Notes: a model not told the origin generated them from the sequence alone. 64,000 bases of DNA from Ziziphus jujuba (GCF_031755915.1 NC_083389.1:16485001-16549000), one strand, 5' to 3'; shown: positions 34,620-48,044, numbered from the stretch's first letter. Made by a program: numbers and translations.

Positions 34620-37600
34620 AATAAGTACAATAGAATGTAAATCAGCTCTCTGCATCCTGGTTTTGTCATACAGATCTCCATTGGCATACAAGGACCATGA
34701 CTTTAGAAGAAGCGGCTCCAGGTCCTGTCATGTTGGCTTTTATACCAGATGGAAACCCTACTAGTTGCTACTTTGGTCAGACTGAAGTTGCTGAAATTTG
34801 ATTTTGTCCTTTTCTTTTTTTGGTACAATATAGCTTTAAGATTCTGTATGTTCATATGTGCTACTTTAAAACTATAGTGCTGCTGCCAAAAATATGAATA
34901 AAAATTTTAGTTGGAAGAATAAAGTACACCTTAGATGTGTGTGGGTAAACAATCTATGCTAGTTTGGTAACACGTTGCTTTTTGTTTTGTCCTCTATGTA
35001 ACATCTTTAATTTATATAAATATTTGAGAAATTGATACCGCACTTTGAACTTGATCGAAGTTCACACTTTACACTTTAAATAATTTTTTCTTATAATTTG
35101 CATTTGAAGCTCACAAAATTCTTACGTCATTGGTCATTTTGTGAAATTCTAAATGAAAATAAAAGTGTAAAGTGCAATTTTATGTAATTTAAATTGCAAA
35201 TTGCAAAAATTTCAAAAGAAAATTATTATTTTTTAATAAGTTAATAAGCAAATAGCAAATGAAATGTAATTTTTCAAAAGTAAAAATAAAAATCTTCACA
35301 TATAATAAATATTTCGAAACATAAATAAATTAAAACCAATAAAAATTTGGAATATGTTAAAAAAAAAAAAAAGCGTAGATTATTACAAAAATGCAAATGT
35401 AATTTTTCAAAAAATAAAAATAATAATTTATGCATATACTTTAGAGATTAGAAGGAAAAATAAAATAAAGGACCTCATAAAAACAGTGGTCAAGTATTTA
35501 TAAAACATAAAAGAAAACTTTAAATTTTTTTTTTTTATAAAATATGTCCTTTTATTTATTATATTTAGTTTTTTATATTTATATTTTTTATTTACAATAA
35601 CTAGTTATAAAATTTTTATTTTTCAATTTTTTACTTTTTTCATGCTTGTTCAAAAAAAAATTTTTTTGGTTTTTGTTATTTTTAGGATACCAATTTTATT
35701 TTTATAAATTCTAAATAATAATTTGTACGTATTATATAGATTCTAAATATAAAATGAAATAAATGAGCACCTCTAAAAAAAAAAGGATAAGTTTTTTATA
35801 AAATCTAAAAGAAAAGTTGGAAAATTATTTTTATAAAATATGATCTTTTATTATTACAAGTATTTTTTTTATTTTTTTTTATTATTTTGAAAAAAATAAA
35901 AATAAGATTTTCTAATATGAATTTTTTTGTAAAATTTTTACTTTTCCAAAAAAAAAATTATTTTTTAATTCATGTTTATTGGTCTTTATTTATTTATTAT
36001 TGTAGAATATGTACTACTTGAAAAATTACATGTTCTAATTTTTTATTGATCTTTATTTATTTATTTTACAGTATCTATTATATGTAAATATTTTTATTTT
36101 TGAAGAATTACATATGCAAATCTTTAACTTTTTTACTAACTTATTAGAAAAATAATAATCATCTTTAAAAAAAAAATTTATTAATATATTTGTTAAAAAA
36201 AATTTACAATTTACACTCTAAACTATATACAATTGCATTTCACATTTTAATTTCTATTTAATATTTGATAGTACCCGATTGTGGAAAGATTTTGTAAATT
36301 TGGAATGCAAATTATCAAAAAAAAAAAAAAAAATTCTTTAATACCAATTCTGATAAAATTCGAAATGCAACTGTTTCAATTTCTTTAAATATTCTGTTTA
36401 GTTAATTTAGATGGTCACAGTTTCTATATTCAATTGATATGGATTTTAACAATAATGATATTAGGCAGACCCACATTGGGGCACAAGGGAGGTTTTCAAT
36501 TTTCTTCGCATTTCAACTAATACATCCTTACTGACAAACTTGTGCCCCTCTCCCTCTTCTCATGTGGTCCTTTTTCGGCAATTTCCCTGCATATAGGCCT
36601 GGGCCTGACAAGTTCTCTTTATTATTATTTTTAAGTTATTTGTTTCATCTATCTAAATTATTGTTATTATTATTACATATATATTTGTTATTTTAAAAAC
36701 TATCTAAATTTTTTTTTTTATCTCACTTATTAAAATTATATAATATTTATAATACTTATTAGCAATTTGTTATTCTTATCATGCTTGGTTAATTACTATT
36801 TAATAAAAAATAAATTTATAATTGAAACTAGAATACACTTTTTGAACAATACAATATTTATGTAATTGCCTTTTCTCTTTTGGTAAATACATAATAAAAT
36901 TTATGTAAACCTTTAGATTCAATGACAACTTTTTTTTTTATTTTTCATTTTTTAACTTTAATTAGTTTTATATGTCTAAAATATATAATAAATTTGGAAT
37001 AACTATGAAGAGATACTTATTAACATAACATTCATTTCCTCATTATTAGAAGATTGTGTTTGAATGTAATACCTGGTAAAATCTTACACAATTCCTTAAC
37101 ATGACATGAACCCATAAGAGTTATTCAGTGTTCAGATTTAGCATATAAATGTCAAGTTGACAACAGTCAATTTGTTAACACACATTAATTTAACAGATCA
37201 AAACAACAAATGACCCGTTTCACCCATTAAAACAGGGTCATTTTAGTAATTAGATAATAAGTGAAAAATAAATCTAGTTTTATGATTATGATTGTATTAT
37301 TTTAAACAATTTATATTTCTAATTCCCCTTTACCTTTAAAAAAAAAAGAAAAAAGAAAAAAAATTATTTGTAAATTTCCCACTTTTTGTTTGTAATAATA
37401 TATTATTATTTTATGTATGCTAGATTATTTATGTATTTTAGTTGCAATTTATATTATTTATTGGAATTTAAATATATTCTGATAGCTAATATTATTTTTT
37501 CCTTTTTTCCTTTGCTTTTTTAGATAAAAATTATTTTATAGAATATAATACAAAGCATACAGGTCGAACGGATGAAATATTAAATGGTTAATTTTTTTTT

Positions 37601-37988
37601 TATATTTTCGTAATTATTATATAATTTATACATATATTAAAGTAAAAATCATATATCATAAAAAAGTATAATTTCAAATTAGTTTCTCCCATGCTTTGGC
37701 CACCCTAAACAATTTATTCTTTTTTTATTTTTTATTTTCTAATACCCTAATCAATTTATTCTGGTTCTACCTCTGTGAGGGAGAGTTACAGTAAAAATAT
37801 AATGATTATCATTAGCTTAAGCTTGTGGTTTATTAATTAATACAATAAAACCATTAACCGAGGGTCCATTAAACCATGGATTTGTAGTCAATCGGTTGGT
37901 TGGTTGTTGGTTTTACTTCCTTGTTCTCATAAAAAACGTTGGATTCATTTGGCATTTTTGATATGCTGTATGATGCAGAAATATAATA
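34620..37988. other. Very AT-rich sequence without visible genes
   Basis: Long A- and T-runs and many stops in all frames. I see no domain, no clear element ends and no RNA gene. A less AT-rich patch at 36470-36620 gave nothing recognisable. Confidence 0.5.
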
Positions 37989-40985
37989 TGTAACACCCCG
38001 TCCCATAGTACAACGGAAATTTTCCAACTTTAACCAAGGTTGACCATTGACCGTTGATCGTTGACCGAAGGGGTCAAAAGTTGACTTTTTGACTCCGATG
38101 GAATTCTAGGTTGACTGAGGTACCGTTACGAAGTATACGTTGGCATGAGTTCGTAGACTAGTAGCACGTCGAAAATGGAGCTACGGTTTGGAAGTTATGG
38201 GCAAAACAAGTCGAGGTGCAAACTGTCCAAAAGGTGCCGGGAGTTGACTTTTCATGGTTGTAGAATTTTGCTTTGACTTTTATATGGTTGTAAAGTGCTC
38301 GTCGATACGAGTTCATAGACTAGCGGCACCCTTAAATTGGACATTTGGTTAAAAAGTTATGGACATGTGAAGTTTTCCGAATATCGTAATATTTTAATAT
38401 TTTTGAATGGATGAACAGTGAAATGCCACATGTCGACATCTGAGAGGTCCACGTGGGTGAACAGTGTCACCCACGGTGGCTTTTATTTTGGCAAAACGGC
38501 GGGGAAGGAGAGAGAAAAAGAGAGAGGGAGAGAGAAAGACCACCAGCTGCGGGACTTGTCAACTTTTCCGGCCGAATCTTGTCACACGCGCTGGCCAGCC
38601 AGGAGCGCCTCTCTATTCCCGGCCAACCCCCAAAATTTCACGGCCAACCAACTGGCCATCGGCGATGGTGATTTTTCCGGCGATGGTGATTTTTCCCCTC
38701 CACCATCGGCCACCTTTGTTTGACCCATTTCCGGCCATTTTCAGGCCACATGCGCTAGCCACCCCTCACCACCTCCTCATTTCCGGCTAGCCCACCAAAT
38801 TTCACGGCTCTTGGACCTCCGACACGCCGGGATCGGAGTATTTTCCGGAGAGGGGCTGAAAACCTTCAAACCCAGATCTCTTCGTCGTCCAGCCTCCATT
38901 TGCCTCACTGCCGGTCCCGATGGAACCCTCTCCCCTTGATCTACAAAACCCCCAAAAATCTCAGTCATCGGCCACCGGACGCGCCGCCGCCGGCGACAGT
39001 TACCAGTGACCGCGACGGCTCGTCGGAGAAATCACTATTCCGGCGAGTACCCAGTTGCACTGCCGGTCCCTCCCCACTAATTCCGACCCCCTGAATCCAA
39101 ATCCGAAGTCCTTTTTCTCCAATTCGTGATGGTTTGAGAAAATCGAAGAGTTGAATCTCGAAAGCTTTCTAGCGAGAGTCCGGCCACCTCGGGTCCGATC
39201 TCCGGGAAATAAGACCGGATTCGTAATCCTCGTCACTCAAGCTTCGATTCAGTATATTATTCATCAATTTTGGTTAACGTTTGTGTTTAACCACCCGGAT
39301 ACCGGGTATTATTTACCCAAATAAAATATTAATTTATTTGACTTTGTGTGAATTATTGTTCTAGGAGCACGTGTGCGTCGTGGAATTGATCCCATAGAGG
39401 ATCTTAGGTTAATTGCGTGCTCCAGGTGAGTGACCCACCTTGAAAACTATTTTGGGATGATTAATTATGTTTATTTGGTGTTAATTTGGTATTTAGAATT
39501 TTGCTCATGTGGTGGAAATTTAATTATAATTTTCGAAAATTATTATTTTATAAGTACGTATATGTTTATTGATGCTAAACGGAATTTTAGGTTATTAAAA
39601 AATCTCCGATTTTTATTATTGTGATTTAATTGTATTTATTACACATGAGCAAAGTATTTTCATTAATTAATTATATCTGGATTTTTATATTATTTTTTTT
39701 GGGCATAATTGGTTTAAATATTTTAAGGAAAATGATTTGTTTAAATTGGTGGTTTCAAATTTGATAATTATGCCCGTGGAATATTATTTGATGGACTTTG
39801 TGCTACGAGAAAAATTATTAGTATATTTTTATCGATGGTTTCGTACTGGAAATGTTAAAGGAAAATGTGGGATGGTCAATTTAAAAACTGGTATAATTTC
39901 CACGGTGATTTTTGAAAAATCAGTACGGTAATAAGAAATTTAATAATTGGTTTTAGGCGCACTCATATAGTATTGGTGTTCTGGTTGTATATGTGGATTA
40001 GCGTGTAAGTTATTATGTCTCCCGTGAGTTGTCATTGGATCGAGGGCAGGCAAGTCTTATATACTGCGCATCAGCCGCTCCCCTCTGTGGCTGGGATGAC
40101 GGTTTCAGCAGCGGCACTGTCAGGACGCCGAAGCGCCGTATGCAAGTTTCTCTCTTTAACCTCCCCGCCAGTTGGTGCTCAGGACGTTGGGTATCAGAGC
40201 GCATCACTGGTTTATGGTGTGATGCGTCAAGTATAAATTTTCGGATAGAAATTTCAAACCCTAAAGTGTTCAAAAATTATTTATTATATTTTATTACATT
40301 TTATTTATATTTGGGTTATTTAATTATTATTTATTAAATTAACGACTCCTTGGTTTTGGGCATTCGAATAATCGGGTTTTGCGAAAATGTTTTAAAAGGG
40401 GAACATTTCCAACGGAGTGAACAGTGAGAGTTTTGAGAGAAATTATTACTTTCACATGTTTATTACTATTTATCTATTTAAATTGTTTGATATTGATTAA
40501 TTAAATCCCTTTATTTGTTATATTATTAATATTTAAAGTGTACAATAGATAGGGTCACTCACTGAGATGATTAGCATCTCATATTTTTAAATTCCGTTCC
40601 CCTAGGTCCAGGTTGGGAGACGTTGATGGTCCGGGGCGAGCCCGACATCTCAGTTCATTGCCGAAAGTCCAAGGAGCATTTTCTTCCCTTGTTCCTCTCC
40701 ATCTTGTATTACTTCTTTATCTGTCATCGTATAAATTTCATATTTATTTGTATAATGCTCTTATACTGCATTGGATATTTAGTTATTAATTACGCATTGA
40801 TTTACTGTTATTCATTTGGAGTGCTGTAAATTTGTGGAATCAAATTGTAGTATTGTGGAAGGAATAAGGGGATGAATATAGAAGTGTGTTTTCAGTGCAG
40901 GAAATTTGTGGTAAGTCCAACCCTTAGGGGAGGTTCTGCCGAATTTTCCATTGGAGGGTCCGGTAGGGTTTTCCTGGGATCAGGC
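37989..40985 (+). repeat. Gypsy-type LTR, same family, 3' end truncated
   Basis: It starts TGTAACACCCCGTCCCATAG and aligns with 12852-15755 through most of its length (shared blocks include GACTGAGGTACCGTTACGAA, AGGGTCACTCACTGAGATGA and GATTAGCATCTCA). Similarity stops at CCTGGGATCAGG near 40985; the usual GGACGGGTCCTGACA terminus is missing. No primer site or internal region follows, so it is a truncated solo LTR. Confidence 0.8.
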
Positions 40986-41180
40986 TTATCAACCCTCATT
41001 TTTTTTTCGGGTTCCAAGTATAGCCTTAATATTCCAAATTAAAATATGTACAACCATTGTATTAGTATTTATTTATTTATTTATTTATCAGCAGGATGCA
41101 AACCTACAGTCAAGCAGACTCTAGTAGAGATAATGCATGGTTGGTGGAAATTGACTAAAGGTTCACATCACAATGCGGGC
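40986..41180. other. Fragment paralogous to the upstream region of copy B
   Basis: AATATTCCAAATTAAAATAT (near 41028) matches 51229, and a stretch ending TGGTTGGTGGAAATTGACT near 41140-41158 matches 55915-55955. The homologous stretch upstream of copy B is split by a CACTA element. This suggests a third, degraded copy of that upstream region. Confidence 0.45.
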
Positions 41181-41800
41181 GTGGGAAACCCATCAAGGTT
41201 GCTGGTGTTTTGATAGTGGGCTTTACTAAAATAAGTTTATGGTGCCGACTACCATTCAATATTTTTTGTTAATGTAATACTTAAATTATTATAACTTTTA
41301 CTTTTTAGTGGAAGAAAAAAAAGATACCATCATTATTTAATCATATTTATAATATGGGAATATTATTTTTAGCATGAATTATTGAATATAAATGTTAAAA
41401 TTTGGCATTGCTATTAATATTTATCATTGAAAATTTTATATTAATATCAAATTTTAGAAATATTAATGATAAAATAACATTATTGGAGAAGTTTCTTAAA
41501 ATTAAAATTACTTGTAACACTGTCAATCAAAGTAGGTGACTCATAATCATAAGTTTTTAAATTTTTGTTTTTTTGGTCCTTTTGCCGCATTAAAAAAGAT
41601 ATATTCAATTAAGATTTTAAATGACTTATATAGAATTAAAAATTATGTGATATTCAACCTAGATTTTAAATTTTTTTAAAAGTTATGGAATATTTAATAT
41701 AGAGCTTTTAAACACATAAAATAAGTGTCTATATTTCTAATATGGCGCAATAATTTTAATAATGCACAAAGTCTATGGAGATATTCCTCTGTTTTCAAAC
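41181..41800. other. AT-rich intergenic sequence
   Basis: No gene, repeat family or RNA recognised. Confidence 0.5.
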
Positions 41801-41834
41801 CTGACTGCCTGATGAATCAGTCTGAATAGCAATA

Positions 41835-42313
41835 ACTACGTCCATGGGTGTCAATGCACTGAAAATGAAGTTCACATGTTCTTCCACTTGCACTGTGAGG
41901 TGGCAAAGAGAGTTTGGTTTGCTAGCCCATGGAGCATGAGATGGGAGGTGGTGGGCTTCAATGATATTTTCTCCTTCCTTAATTGCATTGCCAACCCAAA
42001 AGATGTACTCCCAGTCAGACCCAAAGATAATGATATCTTGTTTGCCTTTAGTGCCATCACCCTTGAACATCCATGGTGGATTAGAAATAAAGCAATCCAC
42101 AATGGAAAAAGACATAAGACTTGAATCATCACTAGAGATCATTAGAGGAAGATTTAGAGAGTTGAAGGATGCTCAATTCCATGAGGGAAAAGATGAAACT
42201 TGCCAAATGGCCTCTAATGACTTGGATTCAGTCAAGTGGAGCTCCCACCATCTGGCACCATCAAACTAAATTTGGATGTGGCTGTGAGAAGAGTAGGAAG
42301 CCATCTGGGTGTG
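41835..42313 (+). pseudogene. Non-LTR-type reverse transcriptase C-terminal fragment (zf-RVT + RNase H start)
   Basis: The frame around 41835-41930 reads HGCQCTENEVHMFFHLHC then EVAKRVWFASPW, the zinc-binding domain found at the C-terminus of plant LINE-type reverse transcriptases. IRNKAIHNGK follows at about 42083. After a frameshift, PPSGTIKLNLDVAV at about 42245-42285 is the typical start of the attached RNase H domain. The fragment is then cut off by the gypsy LTR at 42314. Reverse transcriptase proper is absent, so it is a decayed remnant. Confidence 0.7.
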
Positions 42314-42876
42314 TGTTTGGGCCAAAATATTAATTTTCCAATTTAATATTTTTAATTCATTGAAATATTATTTTGGGAGATTAATTAAATGGCTTTAGTC
42401 CCACATTAATTGGAGATTAAATGGTCATGTAATTGTCACATGTATAAATTGAAATTTTGAAGTTGGAGTTTGGAAAAAAATCCCACATCGGAAGCGCATG
42501 AAGCAACTCAAAGTTCTCTACATATATAAATAGGAGCTTCATTGGCTTTGAAGAGACCTCTACACACATCCACAAACGACTACAAGTATATAGACTAATT
42601 AGTTTATTCTCTTTAGAATTTATTTTTTGTAGTTTATTGTTCTTAGTTGTTTTTTTAGTTGAAATTTTATTTTTTAAAGTCCTTTAATCATTAAGGCAAT
42701 CGGATCTTGTAAGATTATTTTTTGTTCTTCAATAATCAATACAATCGTCTAAGAAGTTTGATTCAATTGGCACATTTTTTTGTTTTATTTTCTTTGAACT
42801 TTTACAGGTTTGAAGTGGCACACCTGCAAATTTAGGAGACGATAGATTGTTGGAAATTTTTCGACTTTGTTCCAAC
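42314..42876 (+). repeat. 5' LTR of the non-autonomous gypsy element
   Basis: 563 bp, TGTTTGGGCC...TTCCAACA. Its first 198 bp recur at 49681. A TATA-like TACATATATAAATAGG lies near 42518. It is followed at 42886-42903 by TGGCATGCTCGGTGGGAC, similar in form to primer sites of some plant gypsy elements. Confidence 0.78.
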
Positions 42877-43029
42877 ATATTTTTTTGGCATGCTCGGTGG
42901 GACACACATGAATTTTTCAACCGAGGACAATGGTTCACACTTGATCAAGATATCTGGAATCTGACCTCTGTAACAACAACAAAGAGGAGGAAGTTGGCAA
43001 GACTCTCAACTCGGCGGAGATGTCCACCC

Positions 43030-45035
43030 AGGAATTGATCCGTGAGCTATCCCGAGATTTGAAAGAATGTCAAAAGAAGATTCCACATATCATGAGACTC
43101 AGAAACGAATGTTGGAAGGTATCATGGATTTGTTGCGTTAACAATTGCAGGTTTCTCAAGCCTCGTTGAGTGGCGCAAGGACATTTACTGGCCAAGAAGA
43201 ATAGGTGCAGGCCTTTTCAGTTGTGCCTGAAGGCAACAAGATAAGAACTGACCCACCAACTGTTTCGGCAAGAAAAAACGAAAATGAAGGAAGGATAGTC
43301 GTTCCAAAACAACAACCTTAGATTCTCCCACCAACTCGGAGCCCAATTCATGGTGGAGGACTAACCGAAAACCAAGGCTAGAATGTTAGAAATGATTGGG
43401 AAGAACAGATTGTACTGTCCCCTCAGGCCGTACCATATGTAGTGCAGGCTTTTCAAGCAGCACCTTATGGCATGCAGGCCCCTTAAGCTACAAATAATGT
43501 TAACGGAGGAAGGGCAAACTTTTAGCCCCATGTTGTCCTATATATCCGAAATCAAGGTCATAGTAGGAGGCATGCTGAACAATTTGGTCAAAACTTTCTG
43601 TATGGCCAAAATGAAGATCATCACCACCAGGCCGACTACCATGGTCCGACATGGAGATGCGAACATAATGTCTAGAACTGGATGAACAACGACCATGGAA
43701 TGGATAGGGAGGCCATCGAGATCATCATCCAGGAGATGATCGGCCTTACCCCGAGGCCAATGATCGGGTAGAGTTTCCAAAGGGATTCAGATTTCTTAAA
43801 TTCACCTTGTTTTCAGGTGAAGAAAATCAATCCATTGTGGAGCACATAGGTCGCTTCACTATCCAATGTGGAGAAGCTGTGGCCAATGAATTTTTAAAGC
43901 TTCATTTGTTTGCTAACTCTTTGACAGGTTCTGCTTTCTCATGATACATCAACCTACAACCAAATTCGATCCATATGTGGCAAGAATTAGAGTAAAAATT
44001 CCATGAGCAATTCTACAGGATTGAGCTGGAGATCTTCATGGCTGATTTGTCACATTTGTGTCAGATGGAAGGTGATTCAGTGGAGAACTTTATTGTCAAG
44101 TTCAAGAAGGCAAAGATCAGATGTCATTTGGATATACCAGAAAGAGAGTTTGTAAAGCTAGCCCAGAGTGGATTGAGCTACAAGTTTTGGAAGAAGTTTG
44201 AAAGGACATAGTTTCATGATTTGTTCGAGTTAGTCTCTCAAGCATCTAGATACAAAAGTATTTTGAGGGATGAATATAAGAAGAAGAACTCATCTCGGAG
44301 ATCATATTATAGAGATCCAAATACGGAGATTTATTCGGTCGAAGCTGAAGACCAAGGTATCGAGGATGCCTCCGTCGAAATCGATGCTGTTGAGGTAATG
44401 GCCACTAGGCCATACATATGCAAAGCTCTAGCTAGATCAACAAAGAACCAGAGGATTCCTCAATTGGTCATGGATATGAAAAAGAATCGACTCGAACCGG
44501 AGAAGGTTTACAGTTTTGACATCTCTAAAGCCGACCAAATTTTTGACCATCTGTTGCCCGACAAGGTAATCAAATTACCTGACGGCTATGTTTTACTCAT
44601 AGCTGAAGAAACTAAAAAGAAACCATACTGCAAGTGGCATGGTATGTGGACACATTAAATTGTTCACTGCGTGGTGTTCCGAAATGCCATCCAAGCATTA
44701 ATTGACAAGGGCAACTTGAAGTTCCCCGAGAAAGGAAAGGATGTAATGGAAGTTGATAACAATCATTTCCCATCTGCTGAAGTGGATATGGTTTCGGCCA
44801 ACATTTCTAAGTTGACAAAACCTAGAGTTAAGGTTGATCTAGGACAACCCTCATCTGGCAGAGTCTGGAAAAAGGAAAATAGATCAAGGAGGGAATGTTC
44901 GGCCAAAAGGGCTGAACCATCTACTAAGGTGTTTTGTACTCGTTGCAAGCATGAAGTTGACAATGGGAAGAAGCAACCTGTAGAGATATGTGAGCAGAAT
45001 GTGATAAAATCACCACCAGAGAATTACGGACCATA
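43030..45035 (+). pseudogene. Gypsy gag, multiply broken
   Basis: Gag-like residues are visible from about 43786 (FPKGFRFLKFTLFSGEENQS), through MADLSHLCQMEGDSVENFIV (about 44038) to an open stretch 44221-44658. That stretch ends in the plant gypsy motif KKPYCKWHGMWTH, and VVFRNAIQALIDKGNLKFPE follows after one stop at 44656. Several stops interrupt it (for example near 43942, 43993 and 44210). The YCKWH...CVVFRNAIQ pattern is typical of gag in a Ty3/gypsy group with large internal regions. Codons upstream of 43786 can be followed only in broken pieces. Confidence 0.72.
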
Positions 45036-45459
45036 GTCCAAAGTCAGTGCTCCAGCGCCTAGGACCAAAGGTGCGAGATGGACATTGAAAGCTGAACCAT
45101 CAACACCAGGGGGAGCAATTTGACTCCAAGCTTCAGGATACATTTTCAAGGGATAATCGAACAAGACTAGTTTCTCATAAAATTGAGAAGCCAAAGACAT
45201 TTTGGCCGCCAATTACGGAAATAGGTCGCTGGTACCGCATAGGATATAAGTCTTATCAACCACTTACCAGGACTCAGAAGAGACGGATGCAATGGCAACA
45301 TGCTACCAGAAGGAGATTGGTATAAGAAGCAAATAATCACGAAAAGGCTGCTGAAAAAAAAGGCCAGTGACAATACTAACTCGACCTGAAAATCATAAAA
45401 GCAATATAATGAAGGAGTTGAAGTCACATGTCTACGACTTCGAAGGATGACCAGAAAAC

Positions 45460-45762
45460 TTGAAGAGTTTGGCTGAAACTATTGCTAAGAAAGTGGTCAT
45501 CTCATTTGAAGCTAACACTTTTGGGGTGAAGAAATATGCAAAGAGATGGATAAGAAAGCAGAATGTTGAAGTACGGTCGTGTTTAAATGAGAGGGACAAC
45601 AATCTAGTGGAGAAAGACATGGTTGATTCTTCAATCGGTAAGTCTTCAACGGTAAAATTTGGAAACATGGAGGAGGTGATGGTTAACATGGTCGTCGTGC
45701 TGCCTTTATCTTTTGGATCCTCACCTGGTCAGGAGCACATGATAGAAAAAGATGGTTATTAA
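45460..45762 (+). pseudogene. Polyprotein remnant downstream of gag
   Basis: About 100 open codons including VMVNMVVVLPLSFG, a pattern I associate with the segment between gag and protease in related gypsy polyproteins (…NMVFVLP…). No protease active site is visible. Function lost. Confidence 0.4.
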
Positions 45763-46434
45763 ATGGGAGTCACGACCTTGAAGGATTCTCAGAAGTAGTA
45801 CGAGACGTTTAGATGTTGGAGCTAGAAGGCACGGCCCAATACATATAACATCAACAAGTTAATACATCAGGCCGAATTTACATGGCCATTCATTTGATAT
45901 AATTTGAGCTAGCTAACTTGGTTGCTTTGTAATGTCGAATCTGAAGAACTCAGGCCTAGGTTGAAATCAGGCTAAACTTTATGGCCTTCGTCAAATAGAA
46001 TGATTGATTTCATCACCTTCAAGGTCAGCCGGATATAGTTGGGTCGTGGCCATGTCGTACGAAGCCAGATTAAAGGTACAGGTCAAATCCATGCTATTGA
46101 TCAATTCGAACAAGATGGACATGTGGTTGAACAAGTAGGATCTGTATTGTTAGATAAGTCAGACCCATGTCGTTGGAGACAGCCTCTTCTCAGAAGTAAG
46201 AATGGAGCTAAAGCTGCAATATCCACAAAGGACCGGCATGATGTGGGCCATGTTAGCATTGAAGACATTATTGATTCACCGGTATAGGTGACCAAGAACG
46301 AGTGGTCCAAATGCATAGGGTGAACCAACAGCAAGAGCTTCAGCTATGTGAATGTACCCTTTCGTCACTCGCATTGAAGGCACGCAAAAGATGTACCTAC
46401 ACAATCACAAAAGAAGAAAAGAAAGGTGTTCTTA

Positions 46435-46951
46435 ATTTGAGGGTGGATTGTCTTTGCCTTGGATATTCTTCAGGAAATGGTTGTAAGAAGCTTCTTGCTT
46501 TGGAAAGCTGGCTTCTTCATAAAGCAGCAGGCCGTCTCGAGATAGAGTTGTAATAGACAAAAGTTTGCCATGAGGTCTAAGGCCGAGCAAAACAACTAGA
46601 TCCATCAAGGTCGGTGTCATCATTCCAAACTTGAAATAAAAAACATTGGAAACAGAAGACCAAAAGCAAAGTGTAGCTGCAATTAGGCCCTTGTCACATG
46701 GGATGCCAAGACAGGATAGACGTATCGCGGCATAAATTCCAGATTTCATCCAGGTATTGCCGTGATAGGGGTCCAATCGATCCACCATGTAATCCACTCC
46801 GGAGGTGTGACCGGCCATAACTTGAAAGGTTTAGAGTCTTCCCACTTATCCCAATCCAAGGATGTTGAGGAAAATGGTAGAACTCTATCCGGGCGAGTTC
46901 GGAATGCAACTTCAACTTCACAAGGCATTTTGTCTTTGAATCAGGGGCCAA
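46435..46951 (-). pseudogene. Antisense plant-mobile-domain (PMD) fragment inside the gypsy element
   Basis: The minus strand carries an N-terminal part with FKLWPVTPPEWITWWIDW (about 46860-46795) in one frame. The next part is in another frame: SGIYAAIRLSCLGIPCDKGL, ATLCFWSSVSNVFYFKFGMM, then TPTLMDLVVLLGLRPHG. This matches the plant mobile domain (aminotransferase-like, PF10536 type) found in MAIN/MAIL proteins and in several transposons. A frameshift splits the two parts, so it is not functional as read. Its position between polyprotein remnant and 3' LTR, and its antisense orientation, resemble extra ORFs known in some Ty3/gypsy lineages. Confidence 0.75.
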
Positions 46952-47098
46952 GGCTAAATTCTTTGTAGAGTTGGTTTCTCTCGATCAAAATCCTATCATC
47001 AATAGCATCTTTGGTGTGATTGATAGCCTGCTTAAGCTACTCCATATAGGACGATTTGTCTTTATTGGTGGTCTGCCATATATAGAAGAATACTTCAG

Positions 47099-47101
<3 letters not shown>

Positions 47102-47139
<38 letters not shown>
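47102..47139. repeat. (TA)n microsatellite
   Basis: About 19 TA units; a similar, shorter run lies near 48230-48251. Confidence 0.95.
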
Positions 47140-47142
<3 letters not shown>

Positions 47143-47198
47143 ATATGATAAATTAAGGCTATTAGTACCTTTGATACATTTTGGCCATGTGTTATGTG

Positions 47199-48044
47199 CA
47201 ATGTTCTAAAAGGCATAAGGCATCATAAGGCGGTAAAGTCAAGCTTTAAGCCTTATGAGCCTAAGTATGAAAAAGCGTTTCACAATTATATTATATTTTA
47301 ATTATTATAAAACTACTAAATATACAAAATAATTTATATTTTAAATGTCAAAATATATATAAATCTATATTATTTTTGTATGTGCAATGAACATGAATTA
47401 GCATATAATTGATCATAATAGATTTATGAAAATTTATGTTTTCCAAGTCTCCAACAACAGATTAGTTTTAAAATATATATGTTACAAACCTATAAGTACC
47501 TAATAATTCATAAATTAATACATACTTTAGCTATTACCATAATCTACCTCTTGCTTAATTCTTTATCGGACTCTAATTCAATATTTACATCTTCATCTAA
47601 CTCATCTTCAGTGCCATCCGATACAAAATTATTTTCCTCGGGTTCCCTAATTTCAACTTGAGCATTTCTAGAACCTTTTTTAGGTGGTAACATATCATTC
47701 TGCATCTTATCATCATTACAACATTTGGCAATCCATGATTGTGCATTACTAGCATCACTGGCTAGTAGAGTTGCTAATTTATTACTTTTTTTTTTCTTAT
47801 TCATCATTTTCATTTTTTTTGTTTAAGAAAAAAAACTTATTCTTAAAAAAAAAATTATTTTTTAACAGTATTTATATTTTTTAATTTCTTATGAATTATT
47901 TTTTAATATTTTTTAAAAAATAATTTTAGAAAAAAAAATTTAAATAAAAAGGTTCGTGCTTTTTTTTAAGGCATGCTACCATATAAGGTATTATCTAAGA
48001 GCATCATGACTAGACGGTGCTTTTTCTCGCCTTTTAAAACAATG
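47199..48044. mobile_element. Non-autonomous hAT element, 846 bp
   Basis: TIR-like ends CAATGTTCTAAAAGGC (left) and, as reverse complement of the right end, CATTGTTTTAAAAGGC. It is flanked by an 8-bp target duplication with one mismatch, GTTATGTG (47191-47198) and GGTATGTG (48045-48052). Eight-base TSDs and this terminal motif fit plant hAT elements. Nested inside the gypsy element. Confidence 0.75.
47544..47813 (-). pseudogene. Short acidic hAT-derived ORF
   Basis: 89 codons with Lys-rich start (MKMMNKKKKSNKL) and an acidic end (FVSDGTEDELDEDV), similar to the acidic C-terminal tails of hAT transposases. No catalytic or dimerisation motif, so at most a remnant. Confidence 0.35.

Noticed and set aside
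38418..38968. Pro/Arg/Ser-rich open frames on both strands
   Set aside because: They fall within the GC-richer part of a gypsy LTR that is shared in outline with 13.6-14.0 kb; no conserved protein.
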